Positions 1-18,533 of a stretch of 64,000 bases of DNA are shown here, piece after piece. Source of the DNA: Tribonema minus. Its lineage: Eukaryota > Sar > Xanthophyceae > Tribonematales > Tribonemataceae. The DNA lies in assembly GCA_017506865.1 (NCBI GenBank), contig JAFCMP010000013.1, positions 1,116,001 to 1,180,000 of the forward strand. The letters are read 5' to 3'. The notes beneath the pieces were generated by a model that did no database searches, had not been told where the DNA came from, and saw nothing but the letters and a program-made list of their open reading frames with translations. How positions within the stretch are numbered: the stretch's first letter is position 1; the number at the start of each line of letters is the position of its first letter. Position numbers and translations under genes: made by a program.

Positions 1-962
1 CCTGCTGCTTTGACCTTGCTCTCTGAAACTGAAGCAGGACAGAAAAATTTGCACTGCTGATGGGCCTAACGGCACTTGCAGTGGTGTCACATGGTGCTGC
101 AGGTGTGTTGATGCCTGCCTATGGTTCTTTAGTGCTGCCAAATCATATATTGCAATGCATGCATCTGTGCGTGTTCAGGGCATTTATTGATGTGTTTGCG
201 CTACTACGCCATGATGCTAGGGGAGTGAAGCCATATGCTTATAAGCTGCAGCGGCATGTATGCGCGCGTGCACCACCCTCATACGCCATCATGTACGGAT
301 GTTGGACAGTTTATACGCAGTATGTCGATGTATGCGTCATACGGATGTACGCCATACATGATTGGCGCATGTACGTTTTGTCGCAACCCTAGCAGAACGT
401 GTGCAATTGAAGCAGCACCAGTCTGCCACATTATGGTTCCGCAATGGTGAGTGTTTATTGTGTTGCGAAGCATTCGCGCACAGCACTGCAATGCGCATTT
501 ACTATGCACACTCCATGTTACCAATACAAGAGTGATTGATTGTTTGCAGAAGCAGAATGCTTTGTAGGGCAACATCCATTCCCTTGTGCATCACATTGGC
601 CCCTGCCAGCATGTAGCACATCCGCACCATTGCTCCGAGACCAGAAATCAACACATGGTGATCAGTGACATGAAAATCAAACATGCGATGAAAACTCAGC
701 ACTTGCTGCACAACAGCAAGTGCACCTTGCAAGCCAACATGCAATACAAGAGGAAGCCACGCAGTTCAGTGTCACACGGTGCTTTCGCCCCAAGCAAGCA
801 CCGCGCGCCGCGCGGCCGCTCACATCCACCAGGCATATGGTAGGCTGTGACGGCCGGAAGCTTGCGTGCGCGCTGCAGACAATCCCATTATGCCGCGGAC
901 TGTATGTGTACCACTGCTGCTAGCTGCCTGCAAGCAATGCGTGTGCGCACTGCATCCAGGCA

Positions 963-1193
963 TCATGGGCGGCGCTGCAAACGTACGCCGCCGCTGCATG
1001 ATGCGTCGTTGCCGGCTTCATGTTGAATGGTCAAAGCACTACTGCACACCATATCCAGCTGTATGTATATGGCCTGTGGGAACTCAGAATACAACAGCTC
1101 GCCGTAGACATCAGTGCAGGCGCACAGTACTTCCAGTCCAGCAGCTGCAGCAGACCGCATCTCCTGCGCTGGCTGCACCTGCGGCAGGAGCAC
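963..1193 (-). other. Conserved open frame in LRR-unit flank, copy 1
   Basis: A 76-codon minus-strand frame beginning MLLPQVQPAQEM. The aligned frame in the second unit (within 5924-6445) begins MLLPEAQPAKEV and also keeps SEFPQA, IQL.MVC and ASC blocks, with the only early indel being one whole codon. That pattern could mean a coding exon or its remnant in both units. No start context, splice sites or homologue are recognised, and two copies with moderate divergence are weak evidence, so this may be chance. Confidence 0.25.
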
Positions 1194-2643
1194 CTCACTG
1201 CGCAGCAGCTTTCATGCTTCCTCTGCGCATCCACATGCTCGTGTTGCGTTGTGGTCCTTTATTGTCATCAATTCCCAGCGCTTGATGGTCTCCCTGGCAT
1301 CAAGCCGCAGCTTGGCAACTGCAGAAGCGGCCGCGCCGCACGGTAACACCCAGTCGTGAAGAGCTGCGCGCGCCTGCTCTTTCACACTGGTGCATATCAA
1401 ATTGCAGAAAAATCTGAAGCTTTGCTAACATCTGCTGCCTGCAAGATGCGCCAGCAAGAACGCTAGCCCCATTGCCGTGACTGCAAGTGAAGGCCTTGAG
1501 TGGCAAATCCGCCGCCAGGGCTGCCATGTACTTAGTGCAACAAGGAGTACTTATTGCAGGTCCTCCTTTGGCGATTCTTCAAGTTGGCTGTAAGTGCTGT
1601 GTCAAGTGCCCACATTATCTTCAAACTCATCAGTCCTTCAACAGTGCATGGCCCTTGGCAGTGGCATCGGGGGGACGCTGTTGACATAGGTCAAATTCTG
1701 CTGTGAAGGTGAAGAAACAATGAAAGTGCAGAAAGAATAAGCGAGGACAAGCTGCCGTGAAGCAAGCTCAGGACTTTCCGCTGCTCCTCGCACGCTCGTG
1801 CCTATGTACTTCATTCTGTTAGCATACCTCTACTCGCGCTTTGAAGGTGGCATCCTCTCTTTTCAGAAACACGGCATTGCACAACATAGCGAAGCATGCT
1901 GCATCATGCACGAACCATGGGAAGAGGAGTTGCTGCCTGCCACAACTACTCGGGACGTGCAAGAAATGGCACTCCTGTAAAAGGCTATGACATTTACATT
2001 GAGGGAAAAAGCAATTGCCGCATGCACCACCACTGACATCTCCGTTGACTGCAAAGGATCCAGAATGAGGCAATCAGCATGCCATTCGTAATGATCATCT
2101 GAAACAGCAACACGCAGCGCGGCATAGACTGCTGCACAGTCACTATCAATCAACGTAGCATTGCATGGCCATGAAATCCCCTGCCCGTAGATGCTTTGTG
2201 CACACAATTGTCGTTGCTGTTGCTCCATATGTACCAGAAACCGCTTGCGCGCATACCTGCCGAACGCTCCAGTACACTTGGAAGAGGAAGGAGCGTCCCA
2301 GTCCTGCTGCCAGAGTGGCAGTGTCAGAATTGTTGTCTGAGTACTGGCAGAGCCAGCTCCTCCGAGTTGTTGTCTGATCTGATGCTTCATTGTGATTGCT
2401 TGCCAAGTGGCCGTCAATGCGGTGAACCCCAATCAATCACAGGTGAATGTGGTGGGTAGCACTCTGCCACCTTGCCGATGGCTTTCCTTGGCTACTTCCG
2501 CGTGCGGTTGATCAACTTCATATTTTCGACTTGAACCTCTCGAGAGAAAAAGATCGACAGCCAGTGCAAGGTCCATCGTAGTGCAACCATGGAACAGCGG
2601 TACAGCAAAACAGTCTAGATTCAAGAAACAGCAAGCAGTCAGC

Positions 2644-4523
2644 ATGCTTACATCGAAGCGGGGTAGACGTCACAATGGTTCCAACAGTGAACGGGACCTG
2701 ACGCTGGAGGGAAGTCCTACGGTGGAGATAGTCAAGATCCTAGCATCACTGTCGCTGCTGCCCAAATCCGCATGGGGCCTCAGCAAAGAGCTGCATCGGG
2801 AAGTGAAGGTGGCGGTGAAGATCATCGTCCGCACAGATATGCCTGCCGCCGTCTTTCGCGCACTGCTGACCACCAGGACAGTCAAGCACCTGGTTGTCCA
2901 CGGTGCAATGCCGCGAGTACACGTCGTGCCGGACACAATCGAGGCTCTGGAGCTGCACGGAGTTCGTGGCAGGGTTAAGGACATGCCGCAGCATCTGCAC
3001 TCCCTGACGCTCGTGCTGCCGCAAGGAATGGGCAGCGCATACGCAGCGGCGTACCTCAGCATGCTGCCAGAGACTGTGCACAGCCTGGCTCTCGACGCCA
3101 GTCAGTGTCAGGCAAATAACAGACTGACGGACCTTACACTGCCCGCCCGCTTGCAAACGCTGAGATTGACGCACCTGCGCCAGCTCCCCGCTCTGCCCAC
3201 CTCTCTCACCAGCATCACGTTGGAGTCGTGCTCTCTTGAGGATATTGTACAGCTGCCGCCATCACTGACGGAAGCCAACCTCAGTGAAACCTCGTGCTGT
3301 ACCGAGCACTTCACCAGCACAAACGTTGCAGTCACGGGCCCGTCGCTCCGCCGCTTGCGGCTGGCGGGGCTGCAACCTACATGGGCAGTTCAGCCACTGC
3401 CGCAGGACCTTACCGACCTACACATCCACTTCCAATGTGACAGCTGGGGACGAGAGAAACGAGAGATTCCCGTGGCCCTGTCAGTGCTGGCGCAGAGCCT
3501 GGAGGTGCTGACGCTCTCAAGCGGCTCTAGACGCCTAAATCTCAGGCTCGGCGCGCTGCCGCACAGCCTTAGAACGCTTGACGCAAGCCGCTGCGCCAAC
3601 TTCAACAACGCCCTGGGCCCGCTGCCCGAGAGCCTTACCTGCCTGAGCCTTGGCGGGAGCTTCAACCACGCTTTTGGGACGATACCATCTGGCCTGGTGG
3701 AGCTGCGCATCCACACGGGGACCCCGTGGGGCATCTGTGACTTCAACCAGCCCCTCGGCAACCTCCCGCCGTCGCTGCGGATGCTTGATTTGCATCAGTG
3801 CTACCGCTTCAATCACCCGCTGGGCCGCCTGCCGCACACGCTCCGCAAACTGCGCCTCGGCGTCGCCTTCAACCACCCGCTGTTGCCGCAGCATGCATCG
3901 CTCCCCGCCGTGCAGGGCCAGCCGCAAGCACTGGATGCCGGGCTGGCGGAGGACTGCTGCAGCCAGCGCCTGACGTGCTTGCGCGGCTGCCCAAGACCCT
4001 CACTGTACTGGACGTTGGCGAGGCCTTTGACCACCCCCTGGGGCCGCTGCCCGAGAGCCTGACGGAGCTGCGGGTGGGCAGGTGCAGCTGCGACTGCTGC
4101 TTCAGCCACGCCCTGGGGCCACTGCCTGCTGCACTGCGCATACTAGACCTGTCGACATGTGCCATGTACAATCATGCGCTCAGTAGCCTGCCAGACACGC
4201 TACGCGAGCTGCGCCTTGACAGCGACTTTGACCAGCCACTGCCGCAGCTCAATGCGTGCCTCGAGGTGCTGGCGCTGGGGGATGCATTCGATGCGGCTTT
4301 GCCAGCGGTGCTGCCGCGTGCGCTGCGCGAGCTGCACTGGGGGAACGGCTTCAACGCACCGCTGACGCTGCCGCCAAGGCTGAAGGTGCTGACCATCGGC
4401 ATCAGCTACACGCATCGGCTTGACCTGGCGGCGCTTTCGCTGAAGGAGCTGCGCGTCGGCCGCAGCTACGCGAATGCGCTGCCGCCGTTGCCAGGGACGC
4501 ATGTCACTCGGGCGCACTGGTAG
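2644..4523 (+). pseudogene. FNIP-like LRR-repeat gene A, frameshifted
   Basis: This gene would encode a protein of roughly 625 residues: a short basic N-terminus (SKRGRRHNG), a ~60-residue unit with VKVAVKII and AVFRALLTTRTVKHL, then ~22-25-residue leucine-rich repeats of the FNIP type, for example FNHPLGRLPHTLRKLRLG. FNIP/LRR repeats form solenoids and usually bind proteins; the partner is unknown. The start at 2644 is chosen because all four paralogues begin there (M-x-x-S-K-[R]G-R-R). An open frame continues upstream to 2581. At about 3953 one base is missing relative to paralogue B (tgctgcag versus ccgctgcag), so the frame ends at 4062 while the remaining repeats continue in another frame to a stop at 4523. 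It is either a pseudogene or carries a sequencing error; the rest of the coding sequence looks well preserved. Confidence 0.75.
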
Positions 4524-5923
4524 GGCGCAATTGCACTACGATATCGCGTGCAGGGAGAGCTTTTTGCGGGCCAGCCGCTGTGCTGCAGCGTTGTGCGTCC
4601 TGCAGCGTGTGTGACAGCGCTCAGAACGTGCAACACACGGAGTGCTGCAGTGAGCGGCTCAGGTGCACACTTCGAGCAGGGCGCGCGGTGCTGGTGAGGT
4701 GCGCTTGTGTCACAGCTTGAGTTGTTGGCTACTTGATTGCAGGCTCACAAGCGGTAGGGTCACTTGACGAATGTAGAGCAGTGCAGTGTTGTGATTTGCC
4801 TTGTGGAGCATGTGCAACCCACAAAGACAAAGACTTGTATAGTGGCGCTGTGAAATGCACGCATGCAACATCAAATCCATGTTGTGTTTGACTGCTGCGC
4901 ACGCCCTCTTCTACGTCTACCTGCGTCATTTGCGCTGCCTGCTGGCACGTGGCTGTGCATCAGATGTGCATTCAGTGGCTGTGCCTGAACAAGTGTTGCT
5001 TCGCATATTGTAGCAATGGCAATTTTGCTGTGTAGCAAGTGACTTCTAGCAACATCAGCATGTTGCGGTACATGCTCCCAACAATTGACATTAATCCTCA
5101 TGTATGCGGCCTGGTTGACTTCTGCATACGAGCAAGACAAGGCACTTGTTCAACAAGTTGTTCCAACCTGCGTATGCTCTGGGTGCGCCTGCTGCTTGCT
5201 GCCACCTGCTGCTTCGACCTGGCTCTCTGACATTGAAGCAGGATGGAACAAATCCCAGTGCTGGCGGGCCTAACGGCACTTGCAGTGGTGTCACATGGTG
5301 CTGTGTGCTGATGCCTGCCTATCATGCTTTAATGCTGTCGATTCTTCTGCTGCAAAGCATGCATCTGTGCAAGTTCAAGGCATACTGATGTGTTTGTGCT
5401 ACTACGCCATGATGCTAGGGGAGTGATGCCATATGCTCATAAGCTGCAGCGGAGTGTATGCGGGCATGCACAACCCTTATACGCCGCCATGTACGGATGT
5501 ACGACAGTTTATACCATGTAGTACGCATATACGCCAACATATGCGGTGTACAGATGTACGCCATATATGATCGGCACATGTGTGTTTAGTAGCAACCTAG
5601 CAAAATGTGCCACAGTGTGCACAGCAGCACCAATCTGCCACATTATGGTGACGCATTCGTCCGCAATTGTGAGTTCATGGTGTTGCAAAGCATATGCGCA
5701 CAGAACCTGCAATGTGCATATACAATGCTACCAGTACGAGAGTGATTGATGTGTTTGCAGAAGCAGAATGCTGCTGAATCAGACCCTAATTGTAGGGCAT
5801 CATTAACTCCCTCATGTATCACAACGGCCCCTACCGGTAGCACATCCGCACCATTGCTCAGAGATCAGATGCCAACCAACGCCTGGTGATCAATGAGGTG
5901 AAAGTCAGACATGCCATGCAAAC

Positions 5924-6445
5924 TCAGCACTTGGTGCACACTAGCAGCTGCACCTTGCAAGCCAGCATGCACACCAATAGCAAGCTACGCAGTGCAGTGT
6001 CACATGGTGCTGCCGCCCCAAGCAAGCCTTGCGCGCTGCGCGGCGCCCGCTCACGTCCACCATGCATCATGATGCATGTACTACTGGTAGGCTGTGAAGG
6101 CCGGAAGCTTGCGTGTGCGCTGCAGACACACCCATATGCCGGGGACTGTATGTGTACCACTGCCGCTAGCTGCTGCAGCATGCTGACAATGCGTGTACCC
6201 ACTGCATTCAGAGATGATTGCAGGTGGCGCTGCAAATCTTCGGCGTCGCCACAGGATGCGTCATCGTCGGCTTCATGTTGACTGGGCAAAGCACTACCGC
6301 ACACCATATTCAGCTGTATGCATGTGGCCTGAGGGAACTCAGAATGCAACAGTTTGCCTAAGTCATCAGTGCAGGCGCGCGGTAGTTCCAGGGCAGCAAC
6401 TGCTGACCGCACTTCCTTTGCTGGCTGCGCCTCCGGCAGGAGCAC
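5924..6445 (-). other. Conserved open frame in LRR-unit flank, copy 2
   Basis: Counterpart of the frame at 963-1193. The first ~65 codons align with that copy; the remainder of this 173-codon frame is not open in the other unit. No family is recognised. If coding, it would lie upstream of and antisense to the LRR gene in each unit. Confidence 0.25.
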
Positions 6446-7897
6446 CTCACTGCGCAGCAGCGGTTACGCTTCCCCTGCACCTGCACATGCTCACGTCGCG
6501 TTTTGCTCCTATTATTACATCATTCCCAGTGCTTGCTGGTCTCCCTGGCCGCGACTGTCAATGAAGGTCTTGAAAGTGGCACAACCGCCGCCAGGGCTGC
6601 CAGGCAATGCAACAAGGAGCGCCAGCAGTTGCTCGACTCCCTTGCCATCACAAATGTAAGTAGAGGATAAAAGCCTCCTGCTCCTCCTGTGTGCGCCCCA
6701 ATGTCTCTCAGCTGCAGGTCAGCGCCAATTCAATGCAGCTCAAGTTCCAGCATCCATTCTTTTTGTTTTTGCGCCCGCAGCGGAAATACTGCCCCCCCAG
6801 AATTGCCAGAATTGTCAGCTCAGGTGCGCTGTGTCTGACATCAGTTTTTTTTCTTTGTGATTCTTGGCTGTAAGTGCTGTGTCAAGTGCCCACATTATCT
6901 TCAGACTCATCAGTCCTTCAACAGTGCATGGTCCTTGGCAGTGGCGTCAGGGGGACGGTAACAAAACTCTGCTGCAGCTTGTGAAGGTGAAGAAAAGATG
7001 AAGGTGAGCAATTCCAACAAGGAATTCATTAATGAGCAAGGACACGATGGCGTGAAGCAGGCCCAAGACTGTCCGCTGCTCCTCGCACGCTCGTGACTGT
7101 GTACGTCATTCTGCAAGCATACCTCTACATACTCGGGCTTGCAAGGTGGCATCCCCCGCAGTTCAAAAGCACGGCATTGCACGACATAGAGAAGCATCAT
7201 GCACGAACCATGGTAAAAGAAATCGCTGCTGCGACTAGTAGTGATATGCAAGGAACGGCATTACTGTCAACGCGCTATGCTGATGCTGTATACGTAGGTG
7301 GGAAAAAGCACTATGCCTGTAGCCGCATGCACCACCACGCGACATCTCATTTGACTGCAAAGAATCCAGAATGAGGAGATCAGAATGCCACTCTGTAATC
7401 AGTCATCTGATACAGCAACACGCAGCGCGCGGCATGGACTGCTGCACACTGTACAGTCACTACATCAACGCAGCATTTGCATGGCCATGGAATCAGTAGT
7501 GGATGCTGTGTGAAAACAATCATCGTTGACTGTTGCTGTCCATTCCAGAACGGTTTGCACACAGCACACCTGCCAAAGGATCCGGCATGTATGGGTCACC
7601 AGCCCTCAGGCTGGTGCCAGGATGGCAGTGTCAAGCTCCTCTTGTCTGGATCTGATGCACGTTGATTGCTTGAACGTCAATTATGTTCAGCTCCCGATCA
7701 TAGTTCCTCAATCAGAAGACAGTTTTTTGGCACTCACACTTCAACTTTCAAGTGTGCACTTCAACTATTTCGCGAAGAACAGACGCTCGAAGACGGCTAG
7801 GAATCTAGTAGCGGCGGCGGCAAGGTCCATCGTAGTGCAACCATCGAAGTTCGTTACAATAAAACAGTCTAGATTCAAGAAACAGCAAGCAGCCAGC

Positions 7898-9767
7898 ATG
7901 GTGCGTTCATCGAAGCGGGGTAGACGCCGCAATGGTTCCAGCAGCCGTGATGACCGGGACTTGACGCTGTACGGTGGAGGTTTTTAAGATCCTGGCATCA
8001 CTTTCGCTGCTGCCTAAGCCCGCATGGGGCCTTAGCTGCAGCGCGAAGTGAAGATGGCGGTGAAGATCCTCGTCCGCACAGAAATGCCTGCCGCCGTCTT
8101 TCGCGCGTTGCTGACCACCAGGACAGTCAAGCACCTGATTGTCCACGGTGCAATGCCGCGAGTACACGTCATGCCGACCACAATCGAGGCTCTGGAGCTG
8201 CACGGAGTTCGTGGCAGGGTTAAGGACATGCCGCAGCATCTGCACTCCCTCACGCTCTTGCTGCCGCAAGGAATGGGCAGCGCATACGCAGCGGCGTACC
8301 TCAGCATGCTGCCACAGACTGTGCACAGCCTGGCTCTCGACGCCAGTCAGTGTCAGGCAAGTCTGGCGGATCTGGCGCTGCCAGCCTGCCTGCGGACGCT
8401 GAGATTGACGCACCTGCGTGAGCTCCCCGCTCTGCCCGCCTCTCTCACCAGCATCACGTCGAAGTCGTGCTCTTTCGAGGCTCCGGCACAGCTGCCGCCA
8501 TCGGTGACGGATGCCACCCTCAGGGACTTCTGGTGCCGTATCGACCACTACAGGAGAACGAGCGTCGCAGTCATGGCCCCAATCTCTGCCGCTTGCGGCT
8601 GATGGAGCTGCAACCTTGGTGGGCAGTACAACCCTGCCACAGCGCCTCACTGACCTACACATTGAGTTTGAGCATGACAGCTGGAGAGAGGATTCAGTGA
8701 CCCTGACAGTGCTGCTGCAGAGCCTGGAGGTGCTGACGCTGTCAAGCGGCGGCTACATGCGCCTAAACCTCACGCTCGGCGCGCTGCCACACAGCCTTGA
8801 AACGCTGGATACAACGTGCTTCGCCAACTTCAGCAGCGCCCTGGGCCAGCTGCCCGAGAGCATTACCTGCCTAAACCTCGGCGCGAGCTTCAACCAAGCC
8901 CTCGAGGCGCTACCAGCTGCCCTGACGGAGCTGCGCATCCACAACGGGACCCCGTGGGGCAATTGCTCCTTCAACAAGCCCCTTGGCACCGTCCCGCCGT
9001 CGCTGCGGACACTTGATTTAGACCAGTGCTGCCGCTTCAATCACCTACTCGGCCGCCTGCCGCGCACGCTCCGCAAACTGCGCCTCGGCGCCGCCTTCAA
9101 CCAACCGCTGCTGCTGCAGCACGCATCGCTCCCCGCCGTGCAGGGCCAGCAGGCAGCGGCGCCTGCACTCGATGCCGAGCTAGCGGCAGACCCGCTGCAG
9201 CCAATGCCTGACGCGCTTGCGCGGCTGCCCGAGACCCTCACAGTGCTGGATGTTGGCGAGGCCTTTGATCACCCCCTGGGGCCGCTCCCCGAGAGCCTGA
9301 CGGAGCTGCGGGTGGGCAGCTTCAACCGCATCTGCTCCTTCAGCCACGCCCTGGGGCCACTTCCTGCGGCGCTGCGCATATTGGAGCTGGCGACGTGCGC
9401 CGAGTACCACCATGCGCTCAATCGCCTGCCGGACACGCTACGCGAGCTGCGCCTCGGCGGCGCATTTGACCAGCCACTGCTGCAGCTCCCTGCGCGCCTC
9501 GAGGTGCTGGAGCTGGGGGATGCGTTTGAAGCGGCTCTGCCGGCGGTGCTGCCGCGTGCGCTGCGCGAGCTGCACTTGGGGAACCACTTCAACGCACCGC
9601 TGACGCTGCCGCTGGGGCTGCAGGTCCTGATGCTGGGCGGCAGCTACAGGCACCGGCTCGACCTGGCAGCGCTTTCGTTAAAGGAGCTGCGCGTCAGCAG
9701 CAGCTACGCGCACGCGCTGCCGCCGCTGCTGGGGACGCGTGTCACTCGGGCGCCCATCTATTGGTAG
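7898..9767 (+). pseudogene. FNIP-like LRR-repeat gene B, multiply frameshifted
   Basis: Paralogue of gene A in the second direct unit, starting MVRSSKRGRRRNG. Compared with A it lacks about 11 bases after the DLTL codons (~7970) and about 7 near 8033; together these restore the frame, but the stretch between is shifted and hits a TAA at 7985. A further single-base loss near 8585 shifts the frame again, after which a long 3' frame runs to 9767 with clean repeats such as FDHPLGPLPESLTELRVG. With several lesions this copy is a decaying pseudogene, although the 3' two thirds (8511-9767) could still be translated from an internal start. It preserves the C-terminal LPPLLGTRVTRAP end of the family. 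Confidence 0.8.
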
Positions 9768-10405
9768 GGCACACAACGTTGCACCCCGCGTACGACGGCG
9801 TGCAGGGAGGGCTTGTTGCGGGGCGGTGGCTGTGCTGCAGCGGCGTCCTGCAGAGTGTGCGACACCGCTCAGCACGCCGTGCAACAAGCGGAGCGCTGCG
9901 CCGAACAAGCGGAGCGCTGCGCCGAGCGGCTCAGGTGCGCACTTTGAGCGAGACGCGAATTGCTGGTGTGTGCTTGCGTCAGAGCTCGAGTTGTTGGCTG
10001 ATTGATTGCAGGCTCACAAGCAGTAGGATCACTTGACGAACGTAGAGCAGTGCAGTGATGTGATACGACTTGTGGAGCAATTGCAACCCACAAAGACAAA
10101 GACTTGTATCATAGTGGCACTATGAAATGCACGCAACATCAGATCTATGTTGCGTTTGTCTGCTGCGCACGCCCTCTTCTACGTCTACCTGCCTCATTTG
10201 CGCTACCTGCTGGCACTTGGCTGTGCATCAGTTGTGCATTCAGTGGCTGTGCCTGAGCGAGCGTTGCTTCGCATATTGTAGCAATGGCATATCCGCTTGC
10301 GTGGCACTGCAACACCAGCATATTGCGGTAGATGCTCCAACAATCCTCATGTAGATGGCCGTGTTGACTACTGCATGCGAGCGGGGCAAGGTTATTGTTG
10401 CTGCA

Positions 10406-11128
10406 AGGTGCCTATGCTGCAGAAGGACTTCTACATTCGAAAAGCAACTGAATCAAGATCTTCAAGGACTTCAAGTTGTTTGTGATTGTGCAAGTGATGA
10501 AGCAGCAATCCTCACGTATAGCCGATGTTGCCATGCCCAGCTTTTAGCGCTTTGATGGTAAAGCCTGAGTGCATTGGACCCGCTTCGATCTTGCAGCAAG
10601 CTGGGGCTGGCGCCCGAGGATTGAGACCATCTGATTTTGATGATGCACATATAGGTACATACACCTATTGTACGCTGCGCGCCAAAGACTTCAGTGAGCG
10701 CCAGTTGACGGTCACACGACGCCAGTTGCAATGGCTCAGGGAACGCCAGAAGCAGTGCCTACTCTTGAATCAAGTCATCGCAGCGCATGCGTGGCATGGC
10801 ATCCCTCAACGAGCCCCCCCCCCCCTCCCCCCCACCCCGGGGCCCCCAACGGCCATCGCAATGGAATCCATTGAATGGATGGAATGTCTAGGAGGCTAGC
10901 GCGTTGACATTTGCCACCCACGGTGTACCGCAAACGTGTAGACTCAAGTTGAGTGACCACCCGCCCTATGCCTTTTGCAGGTGTGTCTTTTTTTTCGCTT
11001 CTTCAGGATCCTCCAAGTTCATGTGAAGTTCAATCGTGTGAGACTCGGACTCTGCTTTTGGGACTCTCTGGACAGCTGCAGGCGGCCTGTGCATCTGCCA
11101 CCCTACATTCATCACCCCAGTCAGAGGC
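10406..11128. other. Intergenic region upstream of the isomerase gene
   Basis: About 0.7 kb between the LRR duplication and the isomerase start. It contains a C-rich run at about 10806-10840 and no open frame I can support. It should hold the promoter of the isomerase gene, but I do not see a clear TATA element or other recognisable site. Confidence 0.4.
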
Positions 11129-16985
<5,857 letters not shown>

Positions 16986-17759
16986 GCGCTGCTGCCGCCG
17001 CTGCCGCCGCCGTCGTTGAGCGCCGCCGATGCCGCGGCGGCGCAGCTGCAGCGGCGGCGGCGGCCGGCGCGGGCGAATCGGCGCGCGCCTGCCGCTCGCT
17101 GCCAGGCGGTTCTGAGCGCTGCCACCGCAGCGGCGGCGCGGCGGTGGGGGCGGCAGTCGCGGAGCGTAGCGTAGCGCGTGCGCACCAGACACACAACCAA
17201 AAAATTATCGATTTTGGGGGGGAGAGGAGGAGGAGGCGAAGCGGGGGGAGAGCCCCTGCGAGGGGGGCCCAGGTCAGGGGGGAGGGGGGAGGGGCAATTC
17301 AGGGGCCCTGAATGGGGGGTCCCTCATAGGGCCCGTATAGATGTGGGCGGCACCCGCGGGGTCCAGGGGGCAGGGGAACAATGAAACGCAGGGTTTCGCC
17401 CCGCCCGTCCCTGGTACTTGTGCCCCCGTTAGACGCTGCATTTCGTCATGAATTTACCAACTCCAATCAAAAAAGTGCTGCCGTGCGTGGGTTTGCTGCG
17501 GTGTGCTGCCCTGTTTCTATCAGTCTTGTCGCTGCGTGTGGCTCGTCAAGTGATTGACTATCTCGTGGTGTGCTTCCCAGGGCAAGGGTTTTGACAGGTT
17601 CAGAGTATTTCGGCACAAACAGCTGTCTTCCTGGAAACGAAACGTGGTTGTCATGTGTCATCTGCCTGTGGCCTGTGGAGCTTGGTACACGGCGCAAGTG
17701 CCCCCTTGGGAAGTCGGGTTGGGTGTTGTAGACTGCCGGGGGGGGCGTTCGCGCGGCCG

Positions 17760-18533
17760 ATGGTGCCGCCCGCGCTGGCGGCGGCGGCGGCGGCGCTCGC
17801 GGCCATGTTCCTGGGGAGTGGGGAGCGGCGCCGCACCGCGCACCACAGGAAGAACCGGGGTGAGTCCGTAAGGGGGGGGGGGGGGGGCGGGGGGGGGCTG
17901 TGCCAAAATGGGCTTTGTGCCAAAATGGGCTTTGTGTGCGTGTAGCAGATGATTCATTAGGAAGGGGACAGCGTGTGCTTGTGGAGCAGTGATATTACCT
18001 GTGGGAGCACGACAGCAGTGGTGGCTGCAGCGGGCGTGCGCTGCGGCGTCGTGCGCTGCGGCGTCGTGCGCAGAGGGAGAACGCAGACGAGATGGCGACT
18101 GGTGATGGCGTTGTCACGTGTTCGCTGCCAGTATTTGAAGGCTGTGTGGTAATTCAAACCATGCAGCGAGGCGAGGCAAAGTGGTTTTTGCATGCCACAT
18201 TCTGAATTACGGCGGCGGCGGCGGCCTCAACATGATAACATGCTGCGCGAAGGGCGTATTTGTGGGGCACGTGGCGAGTCTGCTCGATTCCTGGCATCCA
18301 GTCCACCGCAAAGAGGCACTTGAACTCAGAAATAACTTCAATATACGCTTTCGCACACCACTACATCAGACCCACCGTCTCACCCTGCCGCTCCGCATCA
18401 CATGCGTGTTCCGCGTGCTGACTCGGCAGGGTACGCGGCGCTCGACGCGCGCAACGCGACGGTCGCGAACCACGCGCTGGACCCCGCGGCAGCGCTCCAC
18501 CGCACGTACGGCGGCGCAGGGTCGACGCACTAG
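17760..18533 (+). CDS. Possible small single-membrane-span protein, two exons
   Basis: A candidate gene of 67 residues. Exon 1 (17760-17859) encodes MVPPALAAAAAALAAMFLGS, a hydrophobic Ala-rich segment that could be a membrane anchor or leader, then a basic stretch GERRRTAHHRKNR. It ends at a good donor (G|GTGAGT). Exon 2 (18430-18533) follows a CGGCAG acceptor, joins in phase and encodes YAALDARNATVANHALDPAA and a short tail before TAG. Phase compatibility, the strong donor and the sensible peptide are the support. I recognise no family. An upstream exon is possible because the frame is open before the first ATG. It lies 0.8 kb downstream of the isomerase on the same strand. Confidence 0.4.

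Larger units (their letters stand above)
1..5150 (+). repeat. Segmental duplication, copy 1 (direct)
   Basis: This ~5.1 kb stretch aligns along its length with 5205-10405. Matching landmarks are the window start and 5205, the LRR gene start at 2644 and 7898, and the 3' flank at 4741 and 10011; offsets of 5204 to 5270 show only modest indels. The copies are diverged (many substitutions and short indels), so the duplication is not recent. Bases 1-2643 hold no gene I can support apart from a minus-strand frame at 963-1193 that is kept open in copy 2. The left end of the unit may extend beyond the window. Confidence 0.85.
5205..10405 (+). repeat. Segmental duplication, copy 2 (direct)
   Basis: Second direct copy of the unit at 1-5150, beginning exactly where the first base of the window aligns. 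It carries the LRR pseudogene at 7898-9767 and the same flanks. Related but more diverged units lie in the opposite orientation at about 26455-29430 and 30830-33310, so the family has at least four members here. The gene-free parts (5205-7897 and 9768-10405) show only the shared flanks. Confidence 0.85.

Noticed and set aside
1863-2432. 189-codon minus-strand frame upstream of LRR gene A
   Set aside because: The aligned region in the second unit has stops and frameshifts, and no family is recognised.
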